A DNA stretch of 60,000 bases from Cryptomeria japonica (Eukaryota; Streptophyta; Pinopsida; Cupressales; Cupressaceae): positions 511,941,873 through 512,001,872 of the forward strand of contig NC_081415.1 of the NCBI RefSeq assembly GCF_030272615.1, in the 5' to 3' direction. Positions 10,644 through 20,568 of this stretch are shown one piece after another (the first letter of the stretch is position 1; each line of letters begins with the position of its first letter). Position numbers and translations under genes: made by a program. The notes below the pieces were generated by a model that saw only the letters and a program-made list of their open reading frames with translations, made no database searches and was not told the DNA's origin.

Positions 10644-10749
10644 GGGAAGTTTGTAGATCTTCAGTTAGGGAAAACAAAAGGGAGTTGTTTCCCCAACAAC
10701 TCAATCAAACCATTATTAAAAATCATTGATTAACGCAAGTGGGTGGAAT

Positions 10750-11187
10750 CATCACAAGCCAATTCGCACAGTTTTTTGGAAATGAATCCCTAATACTCCA
10801 CCATTTAACCACCACGTAGCCCACTGCCATATTGGACAATATATCTGCCACTTTGTTGCCATCCCAAAATACGTGCAAAATTTTGAATTCTTCCAACTCA
10901 TTTATTATATCTCAGAAATCTTTGATCATATATGCAATCATCCAGCTTGGATCCATGCACCCATTCAAACAATTGACAGTGTTTAGTGAGTCAAACTCCA
11001 GCCAAACTTTTCTAAAGACTTCTCTTTTAGCCATGTGTAACCCAATGTGGGCAACGCTAGCCTCCACAAAGTGGTTGGACTGGGTGCCTAGAGGGAGAGC
11101 CACCGTAGAAACCAGCAAACCCATATGATTCTTAGCCACTCCCCCGCACCTGACAAACCTAGGGTTTGCTTTAGCCACCCCATCCAC
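10750..11187 (-). pseudogene. LINE plant-type RNase H, copy 1
   Basis: The - strand frame starts at the conserved DGVAKANPRFVRCGGVAKN, which holds the first catalytic Asp. It continues with HMGLLVSTVALPLGTQSNHF, VEASVAHIGLHMAK (helix with the Glu), VWLEFDSLNTVNCLNG (second Asp) and then ILHVFWDGNKVADILSN (about 10830). This order fits the RNase H that follows RT in many plant L1 elements. It would degrade RNA in the RNA:DNA hybrid. A stop lies at about 10912, before the last motif. ORF3 starts about 110 bp further downstream in the element. Confidence 0.85.
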
Positions 11188-11233
11188 ATTGATTTTGATT
11201 CATCCCATAGGGGGATGCCAAAGAACATTTTGT

Positions 11234-11650
11234 CTATCTGCTTTGTTTTGTGCACTGGAATGGCAATATTCCAATCAATTTTCCACTGATTGATAGTATC
11301 CAATTCCTCCTGGAGAGTAGGGAGGGGATGGTCATTCTTTCTATTGGGGCAGGAGTGCAGAAGATTCTCCTTGGTAGAAATGTGAATTTTGGTAGCCACA
11401 ACAAGTGCAAAAGATTCCAAATCTCTAAAGACTCTATTGTTTCTTTCTTTCCAAATACCCCAAGCAATATGAGGAAGAGAAAAATTCCAGAGAACTCCCA
11501 AAGCCTAATTGTCAAAGGGGAACTTTGATTCAAACCACATCCTTTGAACAGAATCACAGAAGACCCAATTAGTGTTCGAGATATTAAGAAATTCCAGATA
11601 TCCCTGACAAAAGAGCAATGAAGGAGCAGATGACGAGCATTTTCCTCCAC
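11234..11650 (-). pseudogene. LINE zinc-finger linker (zf-RVT-like), copy 1
   Basis: The frame reads EENARHLLLHCSFVRDIWNF, the H-x3-C region of the zinc-binding linker that lies between RT and RNase H in plant LINEs. A tryptophan-rich stretch (WGIWKERNNRVFRD) follows at about 11450-11400 in the overlapping frame. The switch between frames shows a frameshift in this region. The domain is thought to help RNA binding. Confidence 0.75.
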
Positions 11651-12099
11651 TTATTTGCAAAGAAAACATCTTTTAGGTAGAGGAATATCTGTTTTGCAAA
11701 TATTGTCAATGGTAGAGATATTACCCTGCATAAACAGATAGAAAAAAATGTTAATTTTTGGAATTAAGAGCTTATAATAGATGCCCTCCAAGAAGCGGGG
11801 GGGGTTTTTTGGAGATGAACTTATAAGCATCGACAACCTTGAACTTCCCAAAAGAGGATAAATTACAGAACACTTCATCCTCCACATGAGAGTGGGGGAT
11901 GTGTATACAATTCAACCAAGGTTGCATAGGTATCAAAGCATTATCCACAGAATTGAGATCCAACCAGGGTCCATCTCTAAAATAATCAGCCACCCAGGAG
12001 CCAATATTTTTGAGACATAATTCTTTGAAAGGAAAAGCCCAAGCAAAGTATGATATGGGGCCATCACCAGCCTACAAGTCATCCCAAAACTAGATTCGG

Positions 12100-13800
12100 G
12101 CACCATTCCCCAACACCCATCCACAACCATGCAAAATAACTTTGGAGGAGCCAAAGAAGTTACTCCATAAATCAGAAATAGCATTGCGAAGGTCATAAGA
12201 TTCCAAAGTGTTTTGGATATCCAAAATGTGGTATTTATGTTTGAAAATGTCAATCCATTCAATCCATTCATTATTCTCTTTAAGACATCTCCACAATTGC
12301 TTGGCCATCAGGGATTTATTGAAATCTCTCACATTTCTAATGCCCAGTCCCCCCATGGACTTGGGAAGGCAAAATTGATTCCAAGCAACAAGATGTAGTC
12401 TATTCTTAGATTTGATACCTATCCATAATTTTTTTTTTGTATTCTTTCCAGTTTATCAGTAATTTTAGCTGGGATTTTGAATAAGCTCATAGCACAAACT
12501 GGGAGGCTCTAAAGCAAAGATTTCAACAGCTGGAGCTTATGATCTTGGCTTAACAAAGCACCTTTCCACCTAGCCAACTTATTATGGAATTTATCAATAA
12601 GGTTCACCCAGAAGGAGTCTGGGGCTGGACCATGGAAGAGGGGAAGACCTAAATAAGAGTCGGGTAGAGTTCCAACTTTACACCCAATAATTGAGGAAAT
12701 CATTTTTTTTTTGTGCTCACGAGTGTTAAAGAAAAAAATAGAGCTTTTAGCCAGGCTAATTTTTTGCCTAGTACCTTGTCCATAAGTATCTAGAGTCTTT
12801 TTCAAATTCTTAGCTTCTTTAACTTCCCCCATCAACAAAGTATCATCTACAAATTGTTGGTGAGAGCATGAGGATGCCTGAGAGGAGGAGTGTAATCCCA
12901 TAAGATTTCCTTTTCTAACTTCTTGCTAGATAATTTAACTGAGAGATTCACTCATCAGAATGAAAAGGAAAGTAGATAGAGGATCTCCTTGACTAATGCC
13001 CCTTGATGAGGAAAAGAAATCAGAGGTAGACCCATTAATCAACACTAAAAATTTGGGGGTGGGCACAAATTGTTCAATAATATGGATGAAGTTATCTTTG
13101 AATCCAAATGACTTGAGGATTCGGAGAAGAAAATTCCAATTGACTCTATCAAAAGCTTTCAACAGGTCCAATTTTAGAAAAAAGCCAGGTTTTTTATTGA
13201 TAGATAGGGAGAGGATGTTCTCATGCACCACAATAACGGAATCTAGGATCTTCCTCCTAGGAACAAACCCATTTTGATGCTTATAAATTAGAGAAGGGAT
13301 GAAATTCTTTAGTCTAAGCACCAAGATTTTGGTGAAAATTTTATATAAAGAATTACAAAGACTAATAGGTCTAAAAACCTAAAAAGAGCAGGCATCAAAT
13401 TTCTTGGGGATGACGACAAGGAAGGTGACATTCATCTCCTTCAGAAGAGAGCGGGATCCAAAAAATTCTTGAGCCACAATGACCACATTAGAGAAAATAA
13501 TCTGCCAAAATTTTTGAAAGAAAAACAGAGGGAAGCCATCAGGGCTAGGGACTTTGGTACCTTCAAAAGAGAAGACCTCATTGCGAACTTCATCTGGAGA
13601 AGGGATTCTAGTAAGCTCCAAGTTCATATCCCAAGAGATAATGGTGGGAACCTCGAGTAATATTTCATTTTGAGCTAGAGGGTCAAGAGGATCATCCATC
13701 AAAAGGAGATTAATGAAAAAACTGATGGCTTCCAGGCAAATCTCTTCATGATTACAACCCATCTCTGGCAAATCTGAATTTTATTTATTCTATTAGCAGC
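12100..13800 (-). pseudogene. LINE reverse transcriptase, copy 1
   Basis: In - strand order the RT motifs are PSPDGFPLFFFQKFW (about 13540), VFRPISLCNSLYKI (about 13370), NGFVPRRKILDSV (about 13275), FFLKLDLLKAFDRVNW (about 13180), SRGISQGDPLS (about 13010), QQFVDDTLLMG (about 12850) and DSYLGLPLFHG (about 12660). The catalytic FVDD is intact. A stop or frame break lies at about 12935, between the GDPLS block and the FVDD block, and others follow at about 12508 and 12380. Apart from these breaks the RT is well conserved, which agrees with a fairly young insertion. Confidence 0.92.
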
Positions 13801-13899
13801 CCTATGTTTAAGGGTTGTCATATGAAAGAACTTAGTATTTTTTTCAGCACTTTTAGGCCATAAAGCTCTAGATCTCTGTTTCTAGAATTCCTTCTCTTT

Positions 13900-14648
13900 G
13901 GAAATAAAATCATGCAATTTAGTCAAAATCTCAATTCATTTGCTCGAGACATCTTTATCAAACATGAAGACTTGTGTATTATTTTTAACCTCCTCAAGAT
14001 CCAATTTGAGCTTATCTTTAATTTTGAAGATATTTCCAAAAGAGGATTTGTTCCAACGTTGAATATTGGACTTGACGTTAGATAGCTTCTTGGATATATG
14101 AAACATGGGCATACTCTTGATATCAATATACCAACACTCCATAATTTTATCTTGGATGTTAGGGCCATCAACCATATTTTCTCAAATTTGAAGGGGTACG
14201 CCTTTCTTCCCGACAACATAGTCACAAAAAGGAAAATAGGGAAGTGGTCTAATCCAACACGGGGCAAGGCATTGAGTCTATAGGAAGCATTCTGAATCCA
14301 ATCAGGAGAGACAAGGCCTCTATCTAGCTTAACCTTAATGAGATCCTCCCCACTATGTCTATTGGACTAGGTGTACTTAGCACTAATAAGATCCAGGTCC
14401 AAAAGGTTCAAAGAATTCATCATGTCAGCCAAGTCTTGTCTACTATCAATAGAGATAGGAATACCCCCAGATTTCTCCAAATTTGAGAGTGGGTTGTTGA
14501 AATCACCCAGAAGAACCCATTTCTCATTAGGGAAGAGTGATCTAGCATGGAAAATGAAAGACCAAAGGGCTTTCCTAGCAGATCTCCCATTAGGAGCATA
14601 GATGTTGGAAATAATCCAGGAGGAACCATCTTTAAGATTAAAGAATCT
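13900..14648 (-). pseudogene. LINE AP-type endonuclease, 5'-truncated, copy 1
   Basis: The - strand frame starts within the endonuclease at SSWIISNIYAPNGRSARKAL (about 14625). It continues with KWVLLGDFNNPLSN (catalytic GDFN, about 14515), SAKYT-stop-SNRHSGEDL, LDRGLVSPDW and LDHFPIF (about 14250). Trp of the YTWSN motif is TAG (about 14370), and the S of the SDH motif is L. The N-terminal half is missing because the insertion is truncated at the duplication. In a live element this enzyme nicks the target DNA. Confidence 0.88.
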
Positions 14649-14662
14649 AGAGAAGAAAAGTT
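14649..14662. repeat. Right target-site duplication of LINE copy 1
   Basis: This is an exact copy of the 14-mer at 8879-8892 (AGAGAAGAAAAGTT). Gypsy coding continues immediately after it with INIKKCSFVKEELVYL. Confidence 0.93.
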
Positions 14663-15340
14663 GATAAACATTAAGAAGTGTAGTTTCGTAAAGGAAGAGT
14701 TGGTCTATTTGAGATTTTTGATATCTATGAATGTATTGAATATGAATCCTGAGAAAGTAAGAGAAATTTTTGAATGGCCTACAATAGAAAGCATTGGAGA
14801 GGTGAGATCATTTCAAGGATTGGCCAGTTTCTACCAAAAGTTTATCAGAAATTTCAGTTTAGTTTGTATCCCTATGACATAAACAATGAGAGGACATAAG
14901 AAGGATTTCAAGTGGACAACCAGAGAAAATAGGATTTTTGAGTTGCTAAAGCAAAAGGTAACATAACAACATGCGTTGGATTTACCATATTTTAGTTAAG
15001 TATTTCAAGTGGACTATGATGCAAGTGGGGATGCAATTGGAGCACTGTTAAGTCAAGAATGTAGACCAACAACATATTTTAGTGAGAAGTTGAATGATGC
15101 AAGGAGGAGATATTTTGTGTATGATCAGGAGTTTTATTCCATAATTCAAGCCTTGAATAACTGGAGACATTATTTGTTTCCTAAGGAGTTTGTGTTGTAT
15201 GCTGACCACCAAGCATTGTAGTACTTTAACATTCAGAGTAAGTTGAATTAGAGACATATGAGATGGGTGAAGTTCTTGCATAGTTATACTTTTGAGTTGA
15301 AGCATAAAATCAGAAAGTCAAATAGAGTTGTTGATGCATT
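14663..15340 (+). pseudogene. pol: Ty3/gypsy RT end and RNase H (element 2, resumed after the LINE)
   Basis: The frame interrupted at 8892 resumes as INIKKCSFVKEELVYLRFL, then PEKVREIFEWPTIESIGEV and FQGLASFYQKFIRNFS. RNase H follows: [16 protein letters not shown] (about 15010), [38 protein letters not shown] and VLYADHQAL (about 15195). In-frame stops are few (TAA at 14880, TAG at 15220 and 15249), again at expected Lys and Gln positions. The catalytic Asp residues of RNase H are kept. The polypeptide is related to element 1 but clearly diverged. Confidence 0.92.
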
Positions 15341-15778
15341 AAGAAGGAGGAACTTGCTGACAAAGATGAGAGTGGAGGTATTAGGTTGTGAAGAATTGAA
15401 GAACTTGTATGAGGATGACCCATATTTTGTATAATTTTTGAAAGCTTGTAAGGAACTGGTTATGGTCGATAGAAGTAAGTGGTTGGATTATTTTATTCAA
15501 AATGAGATGTTCTTTAGAGGTGTTCAGTTGTGTATAACTAGGATTTGTATGAGAGAAAATCTGATAAAGGAGAAGCATAGTGGAGGATTAGTTGGACACT
15601 TTGGTATTGAATACACAGTAGCCTTGATTAGCAAGAATTACTTTTGGACTCAGATTCATAAGGATGTCAAAAAACTTTTGGAGACCTATAGGATTTGTCA
15701 ACTTTCAAAAGGTAATAGTCAGAATATTATATTGTATAAGCCTTTGGTAGTTCCAGAGAGACCTTGGGAGGACATGAT
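15341..15778 (+). pseudogene. pol: Ty3/gypsy integrase, truncated by fusion to the LTR (element 2)
   Basis: The zinc-binding N-terminal part reads GLVGHFGIEYTVALISKNYF, then DVKKLLETYRICQLSKG (H-x-H and C-x2-C region, about 15585-15715). The catalytic core should start at PERPWEDMIMG (about 15752-15778), but the sequence switches within a few bases to the LTR interior. The whole DDE core, the C-terminal region and any chromodomain are therefore deleted. A TAG at 15432 replaces an expected residue. The remaining part is well preserved. Confidence 0.88.
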
Positions 15779-16561
15779 CATGGGTTCCATGACAATATTG
15801 CATCAACCAAAAACATTTTCTTTTCAGTTTGTTTCATATTTATTGTTTCAACATTTATTTATGGATTTATTTGCATTTTCTCATCGGATCTTGGGAGTTG
15901 GATTTTGATTGTGGACATGTTCATCTACCTTATCCTATGTTCATGGGACATTTGGATCATTTTTCGGCAAGTTATCGCTTCTAGAATCTAAGATAGTTTT
16001 CTAGCTTAGAGCACTAGAACCGCTTGGACCTATTGGCAGATCTTGAGGATCACTTAAGTAGCTTACGAAACTTTAGTTCATTGTTTCCAATGTTCTTTGG
16101 CATGTCGCCGACCTTCTCGTTGGTTTGCACTTCACTCAATGGATTTTTCGAAGGGATCTTTTTGGTGGAGGCTGACCTTGTTATTTTACACATTTTATCT
16201 TTTTCATCGATATTTGTTCCATCTTGGACCGATGCAGATCATTCTTGATCATATAAATTAATATAATAATGCATGTATAATAAAATTATTAGGACATAGA
16301 ATAATAATCTAAAGGTTAAGAGGTCCTAAGTTGGCTTGCATTCTTTCTTCATCCTGAATGTTGCATAACACACATGTTTTGTACTCAGGCCTATGAGTTG
16401 AATCTTGTAAGACCGCATGTTATCGGTAGTTTGTAACTAATTTTCATGATATAATTTTGTTTCTGTACATCACCTCCATTACATTGAGTTGTTTTTGTTT
16501 TATAAATATATTTGCACGGTCTAGACTATTCTCTTTGAGCGCCCTCCCTTTCATGGTTGCA
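15779..16561 (+). repeat. Ty3/gypsy LTR, right copy, missing its first bases
   Basis: This copy matches 5652-6413 from TTCCATGACAATATTGCATC to the end CCCTCCCTTTC..TTGCA at 16561. Roughly the first 20 bp of the left copy, including the TGATG start, are absent, because the LTR is fused to integrase codons at about 15778. The two LTRs differ by many substitutions and small indels, so the element is old. Confidence 0.88.
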
Positions 16562-17912
16562 CCATATCACTATCAAAAGTCCATTCATTTTCCCCACTAG
16601 AGCGTTCTGTGTTAATTGTGGCATTTTCATTGTAGAGGTTTCCCATGGAATGCAGATCTCATTGGAACATCAATCATGGCATTTTGAGCCCTAGGGACAT
16701 CTTTCTAATGATCAACAACCCATTATATTCTTCTATAAAGTATCATCATGTATTTAAGGCTGATGAAAATCTTTCCTCGAGGTAGAGAAACATATATAAT
16801 ATCATTTTGTAATCATTCAAAATACACTTAAGTAGCTAGATAATAAGTTTGATCATTTGATTTAGTTCACCAATCCAGAGTATTTCGATTATGCTTATTC
16901 ACCCATTGTATAGCTTATAATATCTCATGGAAAATTTGTGAGTGCATCATTATTCCATATATGAAGGCATATGATGTAATAAATGTTGTTTATAGTGAAT
17001 ATAGTAATATTGTCATTTGACTATGTTGAACTCTATGCTACACAGTTGGATAGTCACATCCTAACCCTCCATCCATGACTACACCATTGAATAACATATT
17101 ATGAGGAAAAAGTTAAAGGACCACCTAGATCCCCTCTTGATCTCATAATGAAAACTCGATAAGAGATTAAGATAATTATAGATAGAAACAGACAAAAAAA
17201 CTAAATAATGGCACTAGGAATTGGTAGGGAGTAGGAGCATAAAGACACAAACAACTCTCAAGAAAAATCCACTACTATAATGGAATAGGCAGGGAGTCAA
17301 CAATCACACATGCATGTAATCGTGCACATAGATGTAGTGAAAAAAGGCACTGGTTAAGCTTTATCTTTAAACCATAGGGTTCCTCCATTCTCAATCCTTA
17401 TTCTATTCCTTTTTTTTATTAAATCTATTTTGTGAATCTCATATATTGTAGAAAATCCAAACAAAAAGTAGATATGTCTATATATGTAGGTACATATGCA
17501 TTCATACATGTCTATATATGTATGCATATGTTTGTGAAAACATATATTTAAAGATCTAAAGTTTAGTTGGAGAACATGATAATTATAATGAATTTATATA
17601 AAATATCAAATAATCCAAATGTCAATGAAATGTTGGTATGGAATCAAAAGTTTGTGAGATGCACCCATGGATTTTGAATATTCATCTTCAATATGAGGTT
17701 AGTTTGTACCACTTAATAAATTTGATCCCTATTTCATTTTATACTCTAAAATAAGTTTTGATAAATTTTCCATTTTGTATTTATGAAATTCAAAATTTGA
17801 TGGATTAAGAGTAAGAAATAAGAGACAAATTAAATGTAGGGTAGGGGATGGATTAAGGGAATAAATTAAGGGAACTTATCGATTTGATGGAGTAATGGGA
17901 AGATATAAGTAG
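16562..17912. other. No gene seen
   Basis: This is AT-rich sequence after the gypsy LTR. It contains alternating purine-pyrimidine runs (TATATATG words near 17470-17550). I find no conserved frame, LTR boundary or clear repeat. Confidence 0.5.
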
Positions 17913-17929
17913 ATCAATAATTCTTTGTT
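17913..17929. repeat. Left target-site duplication of LINE copy 2
   Basis: ATCAATAATTCTTTGTT is repeated at 20552-20568 as ATCAATAACTCTTTGTT, 16 of 17 identical. The duplications abut the element exactly where its homology to LINE copy 1 ends. Confidence 0.85.
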
Positions 17930-18231
17930 TTTGATTACGTGAAAATAGGTTTTGAAGGGGCCACAAAACCCTTTACAACAAATTAGAATAGAGATAAAAC
18001 ATGATAGGTCCAGCTGGAAAATACATAACAACAAACAGAAATAGCTGGGAAAAATGAAAAGCCATCAAGAGACCCAAGAGTAACAAAATTATAACACAAC
18101 AACACCAAAAGGATAGCCAAAAGTACAAGCCAACACAACTAAGAAATGTTCTTAAGAAGCTCCACAACCTCTTTCTCCAACTGAGCCATAGAGGCAGCAA
18201 CACTCTTGAAATCATCCAATTCCTTAGCTTG

Positions 18232-20087
18232 CTAAGCCATCTTCCTCATATTCACCGGAGTTCTTTTACTAGGTCTAGTAGCCACACCTTCAAGGTTCAA
18301 GTCCTTGTCCCCAGGAATATCAATCGTATTCTTTTCCAACTGGAATTGTTCCAATTTACTGATCATCACTCTAAAATTTACAACTGAAGCTTTCAAAATT
18401 TTGTGACTTTGTTCTCCAATATTCTTTGGGGTTTCCTCATGACTGTAAACCTTCTTTTCCAGATCATTAAACCTATCATCCACAGCCTTGAATTTGGAAT
18501 GATAATCCTGTGTGATACCCTCTGCATCACTAATGGCTTTCATTAGTTCCTTAAGATATTCAAGCAAACAGTTGAGATTACTCATCCCGACAGCTTCCAT
18601 AATGTCCACTTTCTTAGTAGAGTCCTCCTATTTAGACTTCAAAATTTCAATCTCTGAGTAGACCCATTTTATAACCTTATAAAGAACCATCACCCCTTTC
18701 TTTGCAGTGTGAAGGATAGTTATGGGAGAATCACTGCTATCTTTATTGAATTGCAAAAAATCAACATTATTCTCCAACATTTCCACATCAACAATTGTGA
18801 CTCTGTCATTAGAAGGTAGACTCTCACCTTCCACCACATTATTTCCCTTTCTCAACACCAGAAGTCTATCGATTAGGATCCAAAGGAGGGAAAGGGGCCT
18901 TTGAGGTACCAACCTCCTTCTCCAGGATGATTTCAGTAATAGCAGGACTGCGCTTAGTTTTCTTCTTAGGCGGTGGGTAGCATTTTAACTTTTAGTCTCC
19001 ATACCATTATCATCCTTGTCATCTTCTTCAAACCATATGTACTCCTCTTGTACCTTTTTCCTATTTCCCTTAACCCCTTTTCTGGAAGTCTATCTACCAG
19101 ACCCAGAAGCCATATCTTTATCCTTCCCCTTTTCGGTTCCCTTAGCAGGGGTATCCATGTAGAAAGCACCTTGCAACTCCATATCAGACCCCTCATCATC
19201 ACTATCATTTGTGTTCCTCACTCCTCTTCCGAGGTCAAAAACTCAATGATGGAATGCTGAACAAAAGTGGCCTTAACATGATTTTATAAAAGCAACATTA
19301 ACCCTTCATGCATGAGCGGATTGCTATCCAAGTTAGCCCTAAAATCCTTTATACTAGTGTTCAAGGAACAATACAGGTAGAAAGGAATTGACACCATATC
19401 CTTGGATCGAAAGTGATTCAAGAGTAAAAAATCATAATCATAAACTCGAGAGTATCTATCATTGAGAGTAACATATTGAATCACAACAAACAAAACCCAT
19501 CTCCATACCTTTTTAATCACCTTTGGCGAATAATAGGTCTTGCTAGATTTCACCAATTTGGCTTTCTCATAGTCTTCCTTTGGGAACTGCTTGATGGCTG
19601 CCTCTGTGAGCTTTCTATCCCTGTAGAATTTTCTACCCTCCATTGGCATCCCAATAACTTCATAAATCATTCCTTCATCAATTTCCACCTTCCTCCCACC
19701 TATGGTGATTCTACCCTCCTAATTCTTGAATAACCTAGTAAAAGTGGGGTTTTTTTCCAACAATTCACTCCATATATCTCGTCATTTTCATAGCTTCCAG
19801 GATAGCCCACATTTTTTGTTTCTTCTTCCATTCATCATAGGTAAGTAGTTCAATCCTCTTCATGTTGCCTCCCATTGCAACCATAGAAAAGTTTCTTACA
19901 CCCTTCACAATGAAGAACAGAAAAAAATAGGGGCCAAAATGAGAAGAATATAAACCCTCGAAAAAGAAACAGACACCCAAAAAGCATGCAAGCTCTTGTC
20001 TGCATTAAACGCCAGCTCTTCCTTGAAGTGCCACTCTTTCCGGTTCATTATATAAACTTTCATTGGTAAGTACATTGTTATCATCAC
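18232..20087 (-). pseudogene. LINE ORF3: conserved block plus coiled coil, copy 2
   Basis: In - strand order: DEWKKKQKMWAILEAM (about 19840), then after a frame change EIDEGMIYEVIGMPMEGRKF and YRDRKLTEAAIKQF (about 19690). NDRYSRVYDYDFLLLNHFR, SIPFYLYCSLNTSI and NPLMHEGLMLLL follow (to about 19284). This aligns with copy 1 through the shared words GR-F-R-RK, LNHFR, SIPFYL and HEG. The distal part (18912-18232) includes GISQDYHSKFKAVDDRFNDL-like coiled-coil sequence (actual start EGITQDYHSKFKAVDDRF) and EKKVYSHEETPKNIGEQ. The frame closes at 18232. Beyond it the - strand keeps a hydrophobic stretch (LCWLVLLAILLVLLCYNF, about 18150) that may be translated or untranslated. Several stops and frameshifts make the copy inactive. 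Confidence 0.68.
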
Positions 20088-20139
20088 TTATCACTCCCTC
20101 TTTTCCATGCACTCTGTCATAGATGAGGATGGCATGGGC

Positions 20140-20551
20140 ATCATTAGGAATATCCAGCTCACCTCTCTAGCAGATCATTTGATTGGCACGAACAACCATG
20201 TTGGCACCCTAGTTAGCCATGGCATTGGTTTCTCTATAATTATGTGAAATAACACACTGCTCAAAGGAGTTAATTATCTCCTTGGTTGAAGATATAATAT
20301 TTTTTATAGTCCAAGATGGGGGGGGAAGATCCTTAAGACATCTTATGATGTTATTTGAATTTCCCTCGAGCCAAAATTTTTTATAACCCAAAGTTTTGGC
20401 TAGGGTAATATCTTGGTAAGCTACCATGGCTTTGGCTAAGTGGTTGGTTTGAGATCCCATGGAGAGCACCACTGACGCAATACAATAACTAGCTTCATTT
20501 CTTATCACTTCCCCACACCCAGCCGGCTGCAAGTTCCCCTTAGTGGCCCCA
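20140..20551 (-). pseudogene. LINE RNase H, truncated, copy 2
   Basis: The domain begins at GATKGNLQPAGCGEVIRNE, directly at the insertion boundary, so the first catalytic Asp (normally just before GAT) is lost. It continues with SMGSQTNHLAKAMVAYQDI, KKFWLEGNSNNIIRCLKD and ISHNYRETNAMAN (about 20215). The second catalytic position reads EGNS instead of EGDS. The reading frame runs on toward ORF3 through RGELDIPNDAHAILIYDR (about 20165). Confidence 0.85.
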
Positions 20552-20568
20552 ATCAATAACTCTTTGTT
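20552..20568. repeat. Right target-site duplication of LINE copy 2
   Basis: ATCAATAACTCTTTGTT pairs with 17913-17929 with one mismatch. Sequence beyond it (ATAAGTAAATAT) is plain AT-rich flank. Confidence 0.85.

Larger units (their letters stand above)
8893..14648 (-). mobile_element. LINE copy 1 (L1-type, with extra 3' ORF), nested in gypsy element 2
   Basis: This - strand non-LTR retrotransposon of 5756 bp is bounded by the 14-bp duplication. In its own 5' to 3' order it holds a partial endonuclease (14648-13900), reverse transcriptase (about 13800-12100), zinc-finger linker (about 11650-11300), plant RNase H (about 11187-10750), ORF3 (about 10643-8960) and a short 3' tail. It is 5'-truncated inside the endonuclease, which is typical of LINEs. 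Its tail shows little poly(A): the element end on the - strand reads ...TTATCTTTATCAAAAAT. It inserted into an already existing gypsy copy, so it is the younger element. Confidence 0.9.
17930..20551 (-). mobile_element. LINE copy 2, 5'-truncated inside RNase H, with ORF3
   Basis: This - strand element of 2622 bp lies between 17-bp target-site duplications. It starts in the middle of the RNase H domain (GATKGNLQPAGCG, first codons at about 20550). It then holds the rest of RNase H, ORF3 and a 3' tail. The tail resembles that of copy 1: TTGTAAA, a G- and T-rich stretch and AAAACCTATTTTCAC on the - strand here, against TTGTAAAAC..AAAACTAGTT in copy 1. It has no clear poly(A) run. Confidence 0.87.

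Noticed and set aside
11250-11528. 92-codon + strand frame
   Set aside because: Shadow of the LINE zinc linker, which is clearly coded on the - strand.
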